Shown: in pieces, positions 25,203-34,800 of the stretch
Numbering within the stretch: position 1 is the stretch's first letter
How the letters are laid out: each line of letters begins with the position of its first letter
Source: Cupriavidus sp.
GTDB lineage: Bacteria > Pseudomonadota > Gammaproteobacteria > Burkholderiales > Burkholderiaceae
Length of the DNA stretch: 64,000 nt
Direction: 5' to 3'
NCBI GenBank assembly: GCA_031180665.1
Contig: JAPSLP010000002.1
Span: forward strand, 124,001-188,000
Notes under the pieces: model-generated
The model's database searches: none
What the model was told of the DNA's origin: nothing
Seen by the model: the letters and a program-made list of their open reading frames with translations, nothing else
Translations under genes and position numbers: made by a program

Positions 25203-26176
25203 TCCGCGCTGATCTTCAGGTCGCGGATCAGCTTGCCGTAGCGATCGGCATCGCGGCGCAGCACCTGGCCGAACTGCTGCGGCGTCGACGTGGTCGTCTC
25301 CACGCCGATCGCGTCCATCTTGGCCTTGACCTCGGGCTGCTGCATCACCTTGTTGATCTCGGCGTTCAGGCGCGTCACCAGCGCCGGCGGCATGCCGGCC
25401 GGGCCGAAGGCGCCATACCAGACCGCCAGCTCGTAGCCCGGCACGGTCTCCGCGACGGTCGGCACGTTGGGCAGCAGCGGCGAGCGCTTGGCCTCGGTCA
25501 CGGCCAGCAGCTTGAGCTTGTTGGACTTGACGTGCGGCAGCGTCTGCGTGCCGGCCGAGAACAGCAGCTGGGTCTGGCCCGCGACCGTGTCGACCACAGC
25601 AGGCGCCCCGCCCTTGTACGGCACATGCAGCATCTCCACACCGGCCATCTTCTCGAACAGCACCGCGCTCAGATGGTTGGTCGAACCCGGGCCGGCGCTG
25701 GCGTAGGCGAGCTTGCCGGGATTGGCGCGTGCATAGGCGATCAGTTCCTTGACGTTGTTGGCCGGCACCGAGGGATGGACCACCATCGTGTTGGTGACGT
25801 AGGCCAGCAGGCCCAGCGGCGTGAAATCCTCGACGCCGCGGAAGGGCATGTTCGGCATCATCGCCGGGTTCATCGCATGCGTGCTCATCGAGCCGATCAG
25901 CAACGTATAGCCGTCGGGCTTGGCGCGCGCGACCATCGCCGAGCCGATATTGCCCGACGCACCCGGCTTGTTGTCGACGATGACGGGCTGCCCCAGCGAG
26001 CGCGTCAGCCGCTCGGACAGCACCCGCGCCAGGATATCGGTCGAACCGCCGGGCGCCCACGGCACCACCAGCGTGATGGGCTTGCTCGGATAGTCCTGCG
26101 CCGCCGCGGCCCCCGCGGCGCAGCACAGCGCCAGCGCGGCCACCCCGCGCAGCCAGCTTCTCATCGTCGTCTTCAT
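25199..26176 (-). CDS. Bug-family periplasmic solute-binding protein (TctC-like)
   Basis: 325 residues with a signal peptide (MRSWLRGVAALALCCAAGAA, cleavage near AAAAQ-DYPS). Family motifs: YPSKPITLVVPWAPGGSTD, PVIVDNKPGASG, DGYTLLIG and HVPYKGGAPAVVDTVAG. No TctA or TctB partner is nearby. It overlaps the GAF gene downstream (GTGA) and lies 126 bp downstream of the gamma-glutamyltransferase-like gene on the same strand, so the three may share one LysR-controlled unit. Confidence 0.94.
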   Translation of the reverse strand: MKTTMRSWLRGVAALALCCAAGAAAAQDYPSKPITLVVPWAPGGSTDILARVLSERLTRSLGQPVIVDNKPGASGNIGSAMVARAKPDGYTLLIGSMSTHAMNPAMMPNMPFRGVEDFTPLGLLAYVTNTMVVHPSVPANNVKELIAYARANPGKLAYASAGPGSTNHLSAVLFEKMAGVEMLHVPYKGGAPAVVDTVAGQTQLLFSAGTQTLPHVKSNKLKLLAVTEAKRSPLLPNVPTVAETVPGYELAVWYGAFGPAGMPPALVTRLNAEINKVMQQPEVKAKMDAIGVETTTSTPQQFGQVLRRDADRYGKLIRDLKISAE

Positions 26177-26302
26177 GGTTGGTTTCCCCCGTTAGTCATG
26201 CCGGTCGCACCGTGCGTCCGGTCTGTCGTTCTATCTTTCTATCGTTCCATCCTGCGGTGACATATTGGCGCGTGTCCCCGCCGTGTCGCCGCATCGGCGT
26301 TC

Positions 26303-28132
26303 TTAACGCCCAACCGCATAGCCCTGCATGCCGCGCGGATTCGCGCCGGCGCGCAGCACCAGCCGGCCCTTGCCGTCGCGCTCGCGCGAACACGCCGACA
26401 TCCTTCCCTCCGACCACGGCTCGCCGATGCGCAGTTCATGGCCGGCATCGCGCAGCGCGTCCAGCGTCGCCTGCGGAAAGCGCGATTCGATGCTGAGCCG
26501 GTTCAGCACGGTCTGGCGCGGCCAGAACGAGCCAGGGAAGTGGTCGATGTGCCAGGCCGGCGCGTCGATCGCCTCTTGCAGGTTCATGCCGTGCACCGCG
26601 TGCCGCATGAAGAAGGCCAGCGACCATTGGTCCTGCTGGTCGCCGCCGGGCGTGCCGAACACCATGTAGGGCTCGCCGTCGCGCAAGGCCAGCGAAGGCG
26701 ACAGCGTGGTGCAGGGCCGCTTGCCCGGTGCCAGCGAATTGGGCAGGCCGGGCTCGAGCCAGGTCATCTGCAGGCGCGTATTGAGCGCGAAGCCCAGCGC
26801 CGGAATGGCAGGGCTCGACGACAGCCACCCGCCGGACGGCGTCGCCGCGACCATATTGCCGTCGCGGTCGATCACGTCGAGATGGCAGGTGTCGCCGACG
26901 AAGATCTCCTGCTCGGCCCATTGCTGCACCGGCGGCAGCGCGGCGAAGGTCGGTTCCCCCACGCCGAAGCGCGTATCGGCGCTGGCCAGCGTGCGCTCGG
27001 CCGCGCCGAGATCGGGCAGGCGCGGCGCCCGGCCGTCGATGCTGCCGGCACGCAACTCGCGCGATGCCTGCGCCCCGATCCATTGCGCGCGCTCCCGCAG
27101 ATAGTCCGCATCGAGCAGGCCCTGCGCCGGCACATCGGCAAAGCGGGGATCGCCGTACCAGGCGAGGCGATCGGCCATCGCCAGCTTGGCCGCCTCGGCG
27201 ATCCGGTGGACGAAGCCCGGCGAGGTCGGCTCGTGCGCCTCCAGCCCGGCGTGCCGCAGCATGCCCAGCTGCTGCAGGAAGGCGGGGCCCTGGCTCCAGA
27301 CGCCGCACTTGGCGACGGTATAGCGGCCGAAGTCCAGCGTCAGCGGCGCTTCGACTTCGGGCTGCCAGCACGCCATGTCCTCGTAGCGCAGCAGGCCGCG
27401 ATGGCGCTCGCCGGTGGTGTCGCGCACTTGCTGCGTGCGGCAATAGGTATCGATCTCGCGCGCGACGAAGCCGCGATACCAGCAATCGAGCGCGGCATCG
27501 ATCTGCTTCTCGCGGGTGCCGCCGGCCGCCTGCGCCTCTTCGACGATGCGCTGGTAGGTCCGCGCCAGCGCGGGCGTGGCATGCAGCGAGCCTGGCGACG
27601 GCACGCGGCCATCGACGAGCCAGACGTCGGCCGAATCGCGCCATTCCCGCTGGAACAGTTCGCGCACCGCCAGAATCGCCTGCGAAATGCGCGGCACCAG
27701 CGGAAAGCCGTCGCGCGCATAGGCGATCGCGGGCGCCAGCACCTCGGCCAGCGACCAGGTGCCGTAGTCGCGCAGCATGGTCAGCCACGCGCCGAACGCG
27801 CCGGGCACGGTGGCGGGCAGCAGGCCGATGCCGGGCATCAGCTCCAGGCCCATCGCCCGCATCGCGGCCGGGTCGGCCAGTGCGGGCGCAGGGCCCTGGC
27901 CGCAGATCGAGCGCACCGCGCGCTCGCGTTCGCTCCACAGCAGGATCGGCGCCTCGCCGCCGGGGCCGTTCAGATGCGGCTCGACGACCTGCAGCACGAA
28001 ACCGCCGGCCACCGCCGCGTCGAAGGCATTGCCGCCGCGTTCGAGCACGCCCATCGCGGTCTGCGAGGCGAGCCAGTGGGTCGACGAGACGACGCCGAAG
28101 GTTCCGACGATTTCGGGGCGGGTGGTGAACAT
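26303..28132 (-). CDS. Gamma-glutamyltransferase/hydrolase family protein
   Basis: 609 residues, an Ntn-hydrolase that should self-cleave. N-terminal SSTHWLASQTAMGVLERGGN and NGPGGEAPI, the nucleophile Thr415 in FVGDTCHLDVID, then GNMVAATPSGGW and the glutamate-binding SLALRDGEPYMVFGTPGGDQ. No signal peptide, unlike periplasmic GGTs, so it is likely cytoplasmic and may act on gamma-glutamyl or other amide substrates (cephalosporin-acylase-like members look the same). Divergent from a LysR gene at 28307, the probable regulator. Confidence 0.9.
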   Translation of the reverse strand: MFTTRPEIVGTFGVVSSTHWLASQTAMGVLERGGNAFDAAVAGGFVLQVVEPHLNGPGGEAPILLWSERERAVRSICGQGPAPALADPAAMRAMGLELMPGIGLLPATVPGAFGAWLTMLRDYGTWSLAEVLAPAIAYARDGFPLVPRISQAILAVRELFQREWRDSADVWLVDGRVPSPGSLHATPALARTYQRIVEEAQAAGGTREKQIDAALDCWYRGFVAREIDTYCRTQQVRDTTGERHRGLLRYEDMACWQPEVEAPLTLDFGRYTVAKCGVWSQGPAFLQQLGMLRHAGLEAHEPTSPGFVHRIAEAAKLAMADRLAWYGDPRFADVPAQGLLDADYLRERAQWIGAQASRELRAGSIDGRAPRLPDLGAAERTLASADTRFGVGEPTFAALPPVQQWAEQEIFVGDTCHLDVIDRDGNMVAATPSGGWLSSSPAIPALGFALNTRLQMTWLEPGLPNSLAPGKRPCTTLSPSLALRDGEPYMVFGTPGGDQQDQWSLAFFMRHAVHGMNLQEAIDAPAWHIDHFPGSFWPRQTVLNRLSIESRFPQATLDALRDAGHELRIGEPWSEGRMSACSRERDGKGRLVLRAGANPRGMQGYAVGR

Positions 28133-28202
28133 GCTGGTCTCTGGATGCGGTCTGGATGGGCCGGGAGGGGCAAGCGATGGGGCAAACGATGGGGAAAGTA
28201 TA

Positions 28203-28260
28203 GGAAGAACGAATAACCAGAACGCACGATTGCATTATTCTTCCATTCCCGATTGGTTAT
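28203..28260. promoter_or_regulatory. Candidate LysR binding region between GGT and lysR genes
   Basis: Two interleaved inverted repeats in a 174-bp divergent spacer: ATAACCA (28213-28219) with TGGTTAT (28254-28260), 7-bp perfect arms; and GGAAGAAcgAATAA (28203-28216) with TTATTCTTCC (28235-28244). LysR regulators bind such A/T-rich dyads between divergent genes. Confidence 0.55.
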
Positions 28261-28306
28261 ACGACGCCGGGAAACCGCCCCTCGTCCTTTCCTCCACTGC
28301 GTTGCC

Positions 28307-29248
28307 ATGCCCACCTTCGCCGACCGTCTGCAGCACAACCTGATATCCCGCCTGCGCCTGAAGCAGTTGTCGTTGCTATTGGTATTGGAGCGGCATCGCT
28401 CGCTGTCGCGCACGGCCGCCGAGCTCAATCTGAGCCAGCCGGCGGTGACCAAGGCGCTGCGCGAAATCGAGGAGATTTTCCTGGCGCCGTTGTTTCACCG
28501 ATCGCGCGCGGGACTGGAGGCCACCGAGACCGGCGCCGCGGTGCTCGCGTATGCGAGGCTCGCCCTGGCGGACGCGCGTGCGCTCGGCGACGAGCTGGCG
28601 GTCCTCGATGCGGGGCTCGGCGGGCGGCTGCGCATCGGCGTGATTCCGTTCATTGCACCGGCGTTGCTGGACGCCGCCTGCTCGCATGCGCTGAGCCAGC
28701 AGCCGCGGATCGCGGTGCTCGTGCGCGAGGGCACCACCGACGAACTGGTCAGCGCCTTGCGCGCGCACGAGGTCGATTGCGTGATCGCGCGCTCCTTCTA
28801 TGCCGCCGGAGAAGACATCGTGCAGGTGCCGCTGTATCGCGAGGAGCCGACGCTGGTGGTGCCCTCGCGCGCCGCGGCGCGGCTCTCGCGCGGCGCGCTC
28901 GACTGGGCGCGGCTCGCGACGCTGGACTGGATCATGCCGCCACCGCAGACGCCGACCCGCCGCACCATCAATACGATGTTCGCGACCGCGGGCGTGGCCC
29001 CGCCGCTGCCGCTGGTGGAAACCTATTCGATCAAGACCATCGCCACGCTGCTGCGCACCCAGCCGCGCACGATTACCATCGTGCCGCGCGCGGTCGCGGT
29101 GGAACTGGCCAACGGCGGCGGCGCCGCGCTGCTGCCCCATACCTTGCGCTGGGACCTGCCGCCGGTCGAGGCAATGTGGCTGCGCCGCGCCCAGCACAGC
29201 GGGCCGCTAATGGCGCTGGTGACGGCCCTGCAGCAAACGGGCGTGTAA
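28307..29248 (+). CDS. LysR-family transcriptional regulator
   Basis: 313 residues. N-terminal winged HTH (LLVLERHRSLSRTAAELNL, SQPAVTKALREIEE, FHRSRAGLEATETG) and a LysR substrate-binding domain (GRLRIGVIPFIAPALL). The DNA-binding part resembles the GbpR/PcaQ-like branch (SRLRLKQLSLLLVL). Start ATG 28307; an upstream in-frame start at 28253 has no support. Divergent from the gamma-glutamyltransferase-like gene. It ends 41 bp from the convergent REC-EAL stop. Confidence 0.9.
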   Translation: MPTFADRLQHNLISRLRLKQLSLLLVLERHRSLSRTAAELNLSQPAVTKALREIEEIFLAPLFHRSRAGLEATETGAAVLAYARLALADARALGDELAVLDAGLGGRLRIGVIPFIAPALLDAACSHALSQQPRIAVLVREGTTDELVSALRAHEVDCVIARSFYAAGEDIVQVPLYREEPTLVVPSRAAARLSRGALDWARLATLDWIMPPPQTPTRRTINTMFATAGVAPPLPLVETYSIKTIATLLRTQPRTITIVPRAVAVELANGGGAALLPHTLRWDLPPVEAMWLRRAQHSGPLMALVTALQQTGV

Positions 29249-29289
29249 CGTCGCGCCATCGTGCGGGTCACGCGCACCGTTTGATCGGT

Positions 29290-30492
29290 TCAAGCCAGGC
29301 TGCGGTAGCGCTGCGTCCAGGCATGGGTCCATGGCACCACGTCGGCCGCCGGCATCGGCTCGCCGACGAAGCGCCCCTGCGCGGCACCGCAGCCGATATC
29401 GCGCAGATAGCGCCAGTCGCACGCGTTGTCGACGCCGGCCGCCACGGAGCGAACGCCAAGCTGCCGGGCCATGGCGATGGTCGCCTCCAGCATCGTCCGC
29501 GACGCGTTGTCGTTCCAGGCGCCATGAACCAGACCGTGCCCCAGCTTCAATTCCTCGAACGGGATGTCCCTCAATTGGGCCAGCGACGCATCGCCGACGC
29601 CGAAATCGTGAATCGACAGCGTGACGCCCTTCAGCCGCAGCCGGGTCAGTACGTCCAGCGTCGACACCGGTTCGGCGTGCCGCTGCAAACCGCTGATCGC
29701 CAACACCAGCTTCGACAAGGGCACACCTGCCTGGTGAGCCATGCGTTCGAACCGCTCGGGAAGCGGCAGCGCATTCATCGCCGCCATCGGCAAATGGATC
29801 GAGATCGCCCACTCCCGGCCGGCATCGAGCCACTTCCGCGCCTGGACGAGCGCCGCGCGCAGCGTTGCATCGCCGAGCTCGCCCAGCAAACCATGCGCCT
29901 GCGCCGCGGAGAACAGCTCGCCCGCCCGTAGCGCCCCGATGTGCGGCCGAAGCCAGCACGGCGAGACCTCCATGCCGGCCACGGCACCATCGGCCAGCGT
30001 CACCTTCGGCGTGAAGGCCACCGCCACCTCGCCGCCGGCAATGGCCGTGCGCAATGCGTCTGCACCGACTCCCAAGCCGCCGTGCCGGATGGCGACAAGC
30101 TGGGGTTCACAGGCGCCGCCATGCAGCTGCTCGCGCAGTTGACTGGCCGAGGCCGGCTTCTGCAGCGTGCCGATCACGCGCAATCCTTGCAGGGCGGCGA
30201 GCCGTCGCGCGCTTTGCAGCACGCGCCGGTCCTCGCCGCTGACCAGCAGCAGTCCGCCGGCATAGCGGGCGTTGACAAGGTTGCGCACAAATTCGATGCC
30301 GTCCATGCCTGGCATCTGCAGATCGCTCAGAATCAGGTCGATCGCATCGGGGCTCCCTTCGAGCAGGGCGAGCGCGTCGCCGGCCCGCTCGAAGGCGAGA
30401 ATGTCCTGAAAGCCGAGCTGCATCAATTGCCGCGTCAGCAGCTTCAGCACGAAGGGGTCGTCGTCCACGACCAGTATCTTCCTGCGGTCCAT
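29290..30492 (-). CDS. Response regulator with degenerate EAL domain
   Basis: 400 residues. Receiver at 1-125 with D10-D12 acidic cluster (VVDDDPF), phosphoacceptor Asp57 (LILSDLQMPGMDG) and Lys in LQKPAS. The second domain (about 150-400) has the EAL fold pattern but lost catalysis: EAL reads EVS (GMEVSPCW), the DDFG motif reads HDFGVGDASL, KID reads KLGHG and the late Glu (AEGVET) is Ala (AAGVDN). It may bind rather than cleave c-di-GMP, or be a protein-interaction module. ATG 30492 is used; a GTG at 30549 overlapping the upstream stop (GTGA) would add 19 residues. Last gene of the operon 35541-29290. Confidence 0.85.
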   Translation of the reverse strand: MDRRKILVVDDDPFVLKLLTRQLMQLGFQDILAFERAGDALALLEGSPDAIDLILSDLQMPGMDGIEFVRNLVNARYAGGLLLVSGEDRRVLQSARRLAALQGLRVIGTLQKPASASQLREQLHGGACEPQLVAIRHGGLGVGADALRTAIAGGEVAVAFTPKVTLADGAVAGMEVSPCWLRPHIGALRAGELFSAAQAHGLLGELGDATLRAALVQARKWLDAGREWAISIHLPMAAMNALPLPERFERMAHQAGVPLSKLVLAISGLQRHAEPVSTLDVLTRLRLKGVTLSIHDFGVGDASLAQLRDIPFEELKLGHGLVHGAWNDNASRTMLEATIAMARQLGVRSVAAGVDNACDWRYLRDIGCGAAQGRFVGEPMPAADVVPWTHAWTQRYRSLA

Positions 30493-30545
30493 CGCTGTGC
30501 CCGCCGCGCTCACACCGTCCCCTGCATCGCTGCCTTGCTCGCCGT

Positions 30546-31721
30546 TCACTGCGTAACACCGGCCTTCGCCAACGCCGCGTGGATCTTCGCAACCAGCGTG
30601 GCCTTCTGGAACGGTTTGACCGCGAAGTCGTTGGCACCCGCGCTCAGGCACTCCACCACGATGCCGCGTTCGCTATGACCGGTGATCATCACCACCGGCA
30701 CATTTGCCAGATACGGAATACGCCGGAGCCGGCGAGTGGTCTCGACCCCGCTGATATCGGGCAGTTCGATGTCCATCAATACCAGGTCGGGTCGCATCTG
30801 CCGCAGCATCGCCAGCGCCTGCATGCCGGTGCTGGCGAACACCAGGCGCATCGGCACGTCCGCCAAAGCGCGCTGCAGCAGCTTCTGCTGCAAGTCGTCG
30901 TCGTCGACCATCAGGATCAGCGGCTTGAACCGTTCGGCGAGGCCCTGCAGCGCTTGCGCGGCCGCGTGGCGGGATGCCGCCTGCTGCGCCAATCCACCAA
31001 GCCAGTCGCGCATGCCCCGCACGCTGGCATCGACCGACGCCAGATGCGTGTCCAGCGCCTCGGCCTTCAGCGCGTCCAGCGCCGCAACCAGTTGCGCCAT
31101 GCGCTCCCCCCCTGCTGGATCCGGGTCGCTCGCGCGGCGCATGGTGTCGGCGAATTGCTCCAGCGCGGCGGCGATTCCCCGTTGAGCCTGCTGCAGCGAG
31201 CCGGTCGCCAGCTCGACGTGGCCGTTGCCCGCAGCCGCCTGGCGTTCCAGTTCCGTATCGCCCTCCACCAGTTGCCGGGCCTGAGCAGCGAATTGCCCCG
31301 CCGAGACGGTCTCGCCCGGCGTTTCGCGGATCTGGCGCAGCAGCTGGTGCACCACCATCCGCAGGCGTGGCGCATCGTTGGTGGCCGGCCAGAACAGCAC
31401 GTAATCGTCGAAGTACGACTTCCTGCAAAGCTCGTAGACCTTCCACAGCTCACCGCTGTTGCAAAGGATCAGCGTACGATGCGCGATGCCGGGCGCGGCG
31501 GCGCTGAAGCGATACAGGCCCAGGTAGTAGCGTTCCGCCTCCTCCAGCCGGTCAAAGGCCAGGATCAGCACCGCCGGCCGGGTCTGCTCGAAATCCTGCA
31601 CCGCCTGCTCGGGCTTGGTCGACAGATGGACGTTGTCGAACTCCTCGCGCAGCAGTTGCGCGACCAGCTCGGCATCGGCCACGGCACGCGTCGCCACCAG
31701 GATGGGGGCATTCGCGCTCAT
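30546..31721 (-). CDS. Double-receiver response regulator
   Basis: 391 residues. N-terminal receiver-like domain (1-130) with Asp57 in VLILAFDRLEE but otherwise weakly conserved; a helical linker (140-265); and a canonical C-terminal receiver with DDDD at 273-276, phosphoacceptor Asp317 (LVLMDIELPDISG), Thr in MITGHS and Lys in FAVKPF. No output domain, so it probably relays phosphate or docks on partners in the cascade. Lies 115 bp after the hybrid kinase and is coupled to the REC-EAL gene. Confidence 0.88.
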   Translation of the reverse strand: MSANAPILVATRAVADAELVAQLLREEFDNVHLSTKPEQAVQDFEQTRPAVLILAFDRLEEAERYYLGLYRFSAAAPGIAHRTLILCNSGELWKVYELCRKSYFDDYVLFWPATNDAPRLRMVVHQLLRQIRETPGETVSAGQFAAQARQLVEGDTELERQAAAGNGHVELATGSLQQAQRGIAAALEQFADTMRRASDPDPAGGERMAQLVAALDALKAEALDTHLASVDASVRGMRDWLGGLAQQAASRHAAAQALQGLAERFKPLILMVDDDDLQQKLLQRALADVPMRLVFASTGMQALAMLRQMRPDLVLMDIELPDISGVETTRRLRRIPYLANVPVVMITGHSERGIVVECLSAGANDFAVKPFQKATLVAKIHAALAKAGVTQ

Positions 31722-31836
31722 CGCTGCACTCCTTCGGTGGACCGCCGGGCCTGGCCGACAGGGATTGTTGCTTGCATCTTGTTTTCATTCCTCCTCAGTT
31801 GCGGTTTGCCAACGAGGTCGCTGCCGCGACGCGGGC

Positions 31837-34800
31837 TCATTGGGCCAGGACCTCGTCGAGACTGGAGCGCACGCGCAAGGCCTCGGCCTGGACCTGCGCC
31901 AGCCGTTGGTCGATCTCGTCGAGCTTCTCGGCCTTGCCAGCGTTCTCGAGCAGTGCGCACAGATCTCCGAAGGTCAGTGCGCCCACCGAGCGGGACGACG
32001 ACTTCAGCTTGTGCGCGGTCGCGCCGATCAGACGCGCGTTGGCATTGCGCCGGTGTTCGGCCAGTTCGCCGGTCAGGCTTAATAGCGAGGTGCGGTAGTC
32101 GGCCAGCAAGCCACGTATGCTTTCGCGATCGTCGCCAATCAGTTCGGTCAGCACGGACAGCACCAGCGCAGGCTGATCCGGCGCAGTTGCCGCCCCCGGT
32201 GGCGCTGATCCCGGGGCAGCGCAGGCGACCGGATCCGGCAAGCGACGCGCCAACTCGTGCTGCAGCACCTTCAGATGCAGCGGTTTGGTCAGATAGCCAT
32301 CCATGCCCGCCTCCGTGGCCCGCTTCATCTCGCCTTGCAAGGCATTGGCGGTCAAGGCCAGGATGGGCGTGCGCGGGCCGTCGCCCTCCTCCCTGCGCAC
32401 GGCCCGGGCGAGCGCATAGCCGTCCATGCGGGGCATGTGCAGGTCGGTCAGGATCAGCGCGAACCGGCCACTTCGCCATAGTTGCAGCGCCTGTTCGCCA
32501 TCCGGCACGATCTCCGACGCGTAGCCGAGCAAGCCAAGCTGCCGAAGAATGACCTTCTGGTTGATGTCGTCATCCTCGGCGACCAGAATCCGGAACGATG
32601 AACGATCGCACGGCGAGGCTATCCCGCCGTCAGGCGGCGTGACGGCATAAGCGATCGCATCGGCGTTGCCGCCGCGGGCCCCTGCAGCGACATCGCGGAC
32701 CGTGACGACATCCGGCCCCTTCTCCAGCAGCGCCGGCTCCTGTGCCACCGGCTGGAAGGGCAGTGTCACGGTAAAGGTCGATCCGGCGCCAGGCTGGCTT
32801 TCGGCGGCAATCTCGCCCCCCATCAGATCGGCCAGGCGCCGGCAGATCGCCAGGCCGAGCCCGGTACCGCCGAAGCGACGCGTGGTGGACACTTCCGCCT
32901 GTGTGAACGGCATGAACAGGGTTTTCAAGGTCTCCGGCGCAATGCCGATGCCATTGTCGATCACCGAGAAACGGACCTGAAGCGGCGCCTCGCTGACCGG
33001 TTCGACCCGGATCTCGACGCGACCCGGTGTGCTACCGGCGCCGGCGGAGAACTTGATGGCATTGCCGACGAGATTGTTCAGCAGTTGCCGCAGCCGCGTG
33101 CCGTCCGACATCACGCGATCGGGCACGGCAGGCGAAACGAGCGCGGACAGTTCGACCCGCGCCTTCTCCGCCACCGGTTGCAGCGACCCCTGCAAGCTAT
33201 GCAGCAGCGCACGCAGCGACACCGGCGCCTGTTCGATCTCCATGCGGCCAGCCTCGATCTTCGAGAAGTCGAGGATGTCGTCGATGATTCGCAGCAGCGA
33301 TGTCGCCGATTCGCGAATCGTCGAAATGATGTTCCACTGGTCCTGCGACAACTCGCTTTGGCCCAGCACCTCGATCATGCCGATCACGCCGTTCATCGGC
33401 GTACGGATCTCGTGGCTCATGGTCGCAAGGAACGCGCTCTTTGCGCGCGATGCCGATTCGGCTTCCGCCTTGGCACGCACCAACTGCTGGCGTGCGGCCC
33501 GGCTCTCGGTGACGTCGCGTGCCGCGGCGTAGATCAGTCCATCGGGTTCGCGCACGGCATTCCATGCCAGCCAGCGGAAGGAGCCGTCCTTGCATCGGTA
33601 CCGGTTCTCGAAATGCTCGGTCAGCACACCGGTCCGGTGAGACTCGATTTCGCGGCGCGTCGCGGCGCGATCGTGCGGATGGACGAATTCCATGTACGGG
33701 CGCGCCAGGATTTCCTCGTATGTCCAGCCGAGAATTTTCTGGAAGGCAGGATTGACGCGCTTGAAATAGCCATCGATGCCGGCGATGCACTGCAGATCCA
33801 CCGACAGCTCGAAGAAGCGGTCGCGCTGACGTTCGGCCAGTTTGCGTGCGCCGATATCCTGAAGCAGCACCAGGGCCGAGGGCTCACCATCCCAGTCGTA
33901 GGGCGCTGCAGTGACCTCGCACTGCAGGACCGTGCCGTCCAGGCGCACCCACTTCTGCTCGGCGGTGGGAGCCGGAAGACGGTGCCGTCGCGTCAGTTCG
34001 ATCCGGCCGCGGACGAAGGCCTGGCTGTCGGGATGCACGAAGTCGAGAACCTCTCGCCCAAGCAGCGATTGCTGCGACCGCGCCGCCAACATATCGACGG
34101 CCATCGCATTGGCGTAGCAGATGCGCCCGGCGCGCTGCACGAATACGGCATACGGCAACAGTTCGATCAAGTTGCGGTAGCGCGCTTCGCTGGCCTGCAA
34201 GGCGTGCGCGCTGGCACGTTCGCTCGTCACGTCGCGCAATACCAGCACCGCACCAGTGACCGCCGCGTCATCGTCGCGGATCGGCGCGGCGCTGATCGTG
34301 ACGCTGCACGAGCGGCCGCATGCCAGCGGCGCCAGTCGCTGCTCGTCCAGGTAGCAAGGCTCGCCGCTGTCCAGCACCTGTCTTGCCGGATCGACGGGGC
34401 GGATGGCACCGCTGTCGTCCGCGATGCGCAGTACTTCGCCGATATCGCGCGACAGTGCGCTGGCGACGGGCCAGCCGGTCAGCTTCGCCGCCATCGGATT
34501 CATCCGCTTGATGCGCCCGTCGGCACCGGTGGCGATCACCGCATCGCTGATTGCGTGCAGCGTGGTATCGAGATCGCGCTCGCTGCCCGTGATCCGCTGC
34601 AGCAAACGTGCCTGCCTCGCGCTGGCAAACAGGATCAGCAGCGTCAGCAGGCCACCTACCGCCAGCAGAAAGTCGCGACGCGCCCTGTAGGCGCCCAGGT
34701 ACTCGTCCTTGGAGAAGCCGACCACCACCACCAGCGGGTAGTCGCGCATGGAACGGTAGCTCACGATGCGGTTGGTGTGGTCCACCGTGCTGGTCGATTC

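Noticed and set aside
26438-28216. Long plus- and minus-strand frames across the gamma-glutamyltransferase-like gene
   Set aside because: Shadow frames; only the minus-strand frame ending at 26303 holds family motifs.
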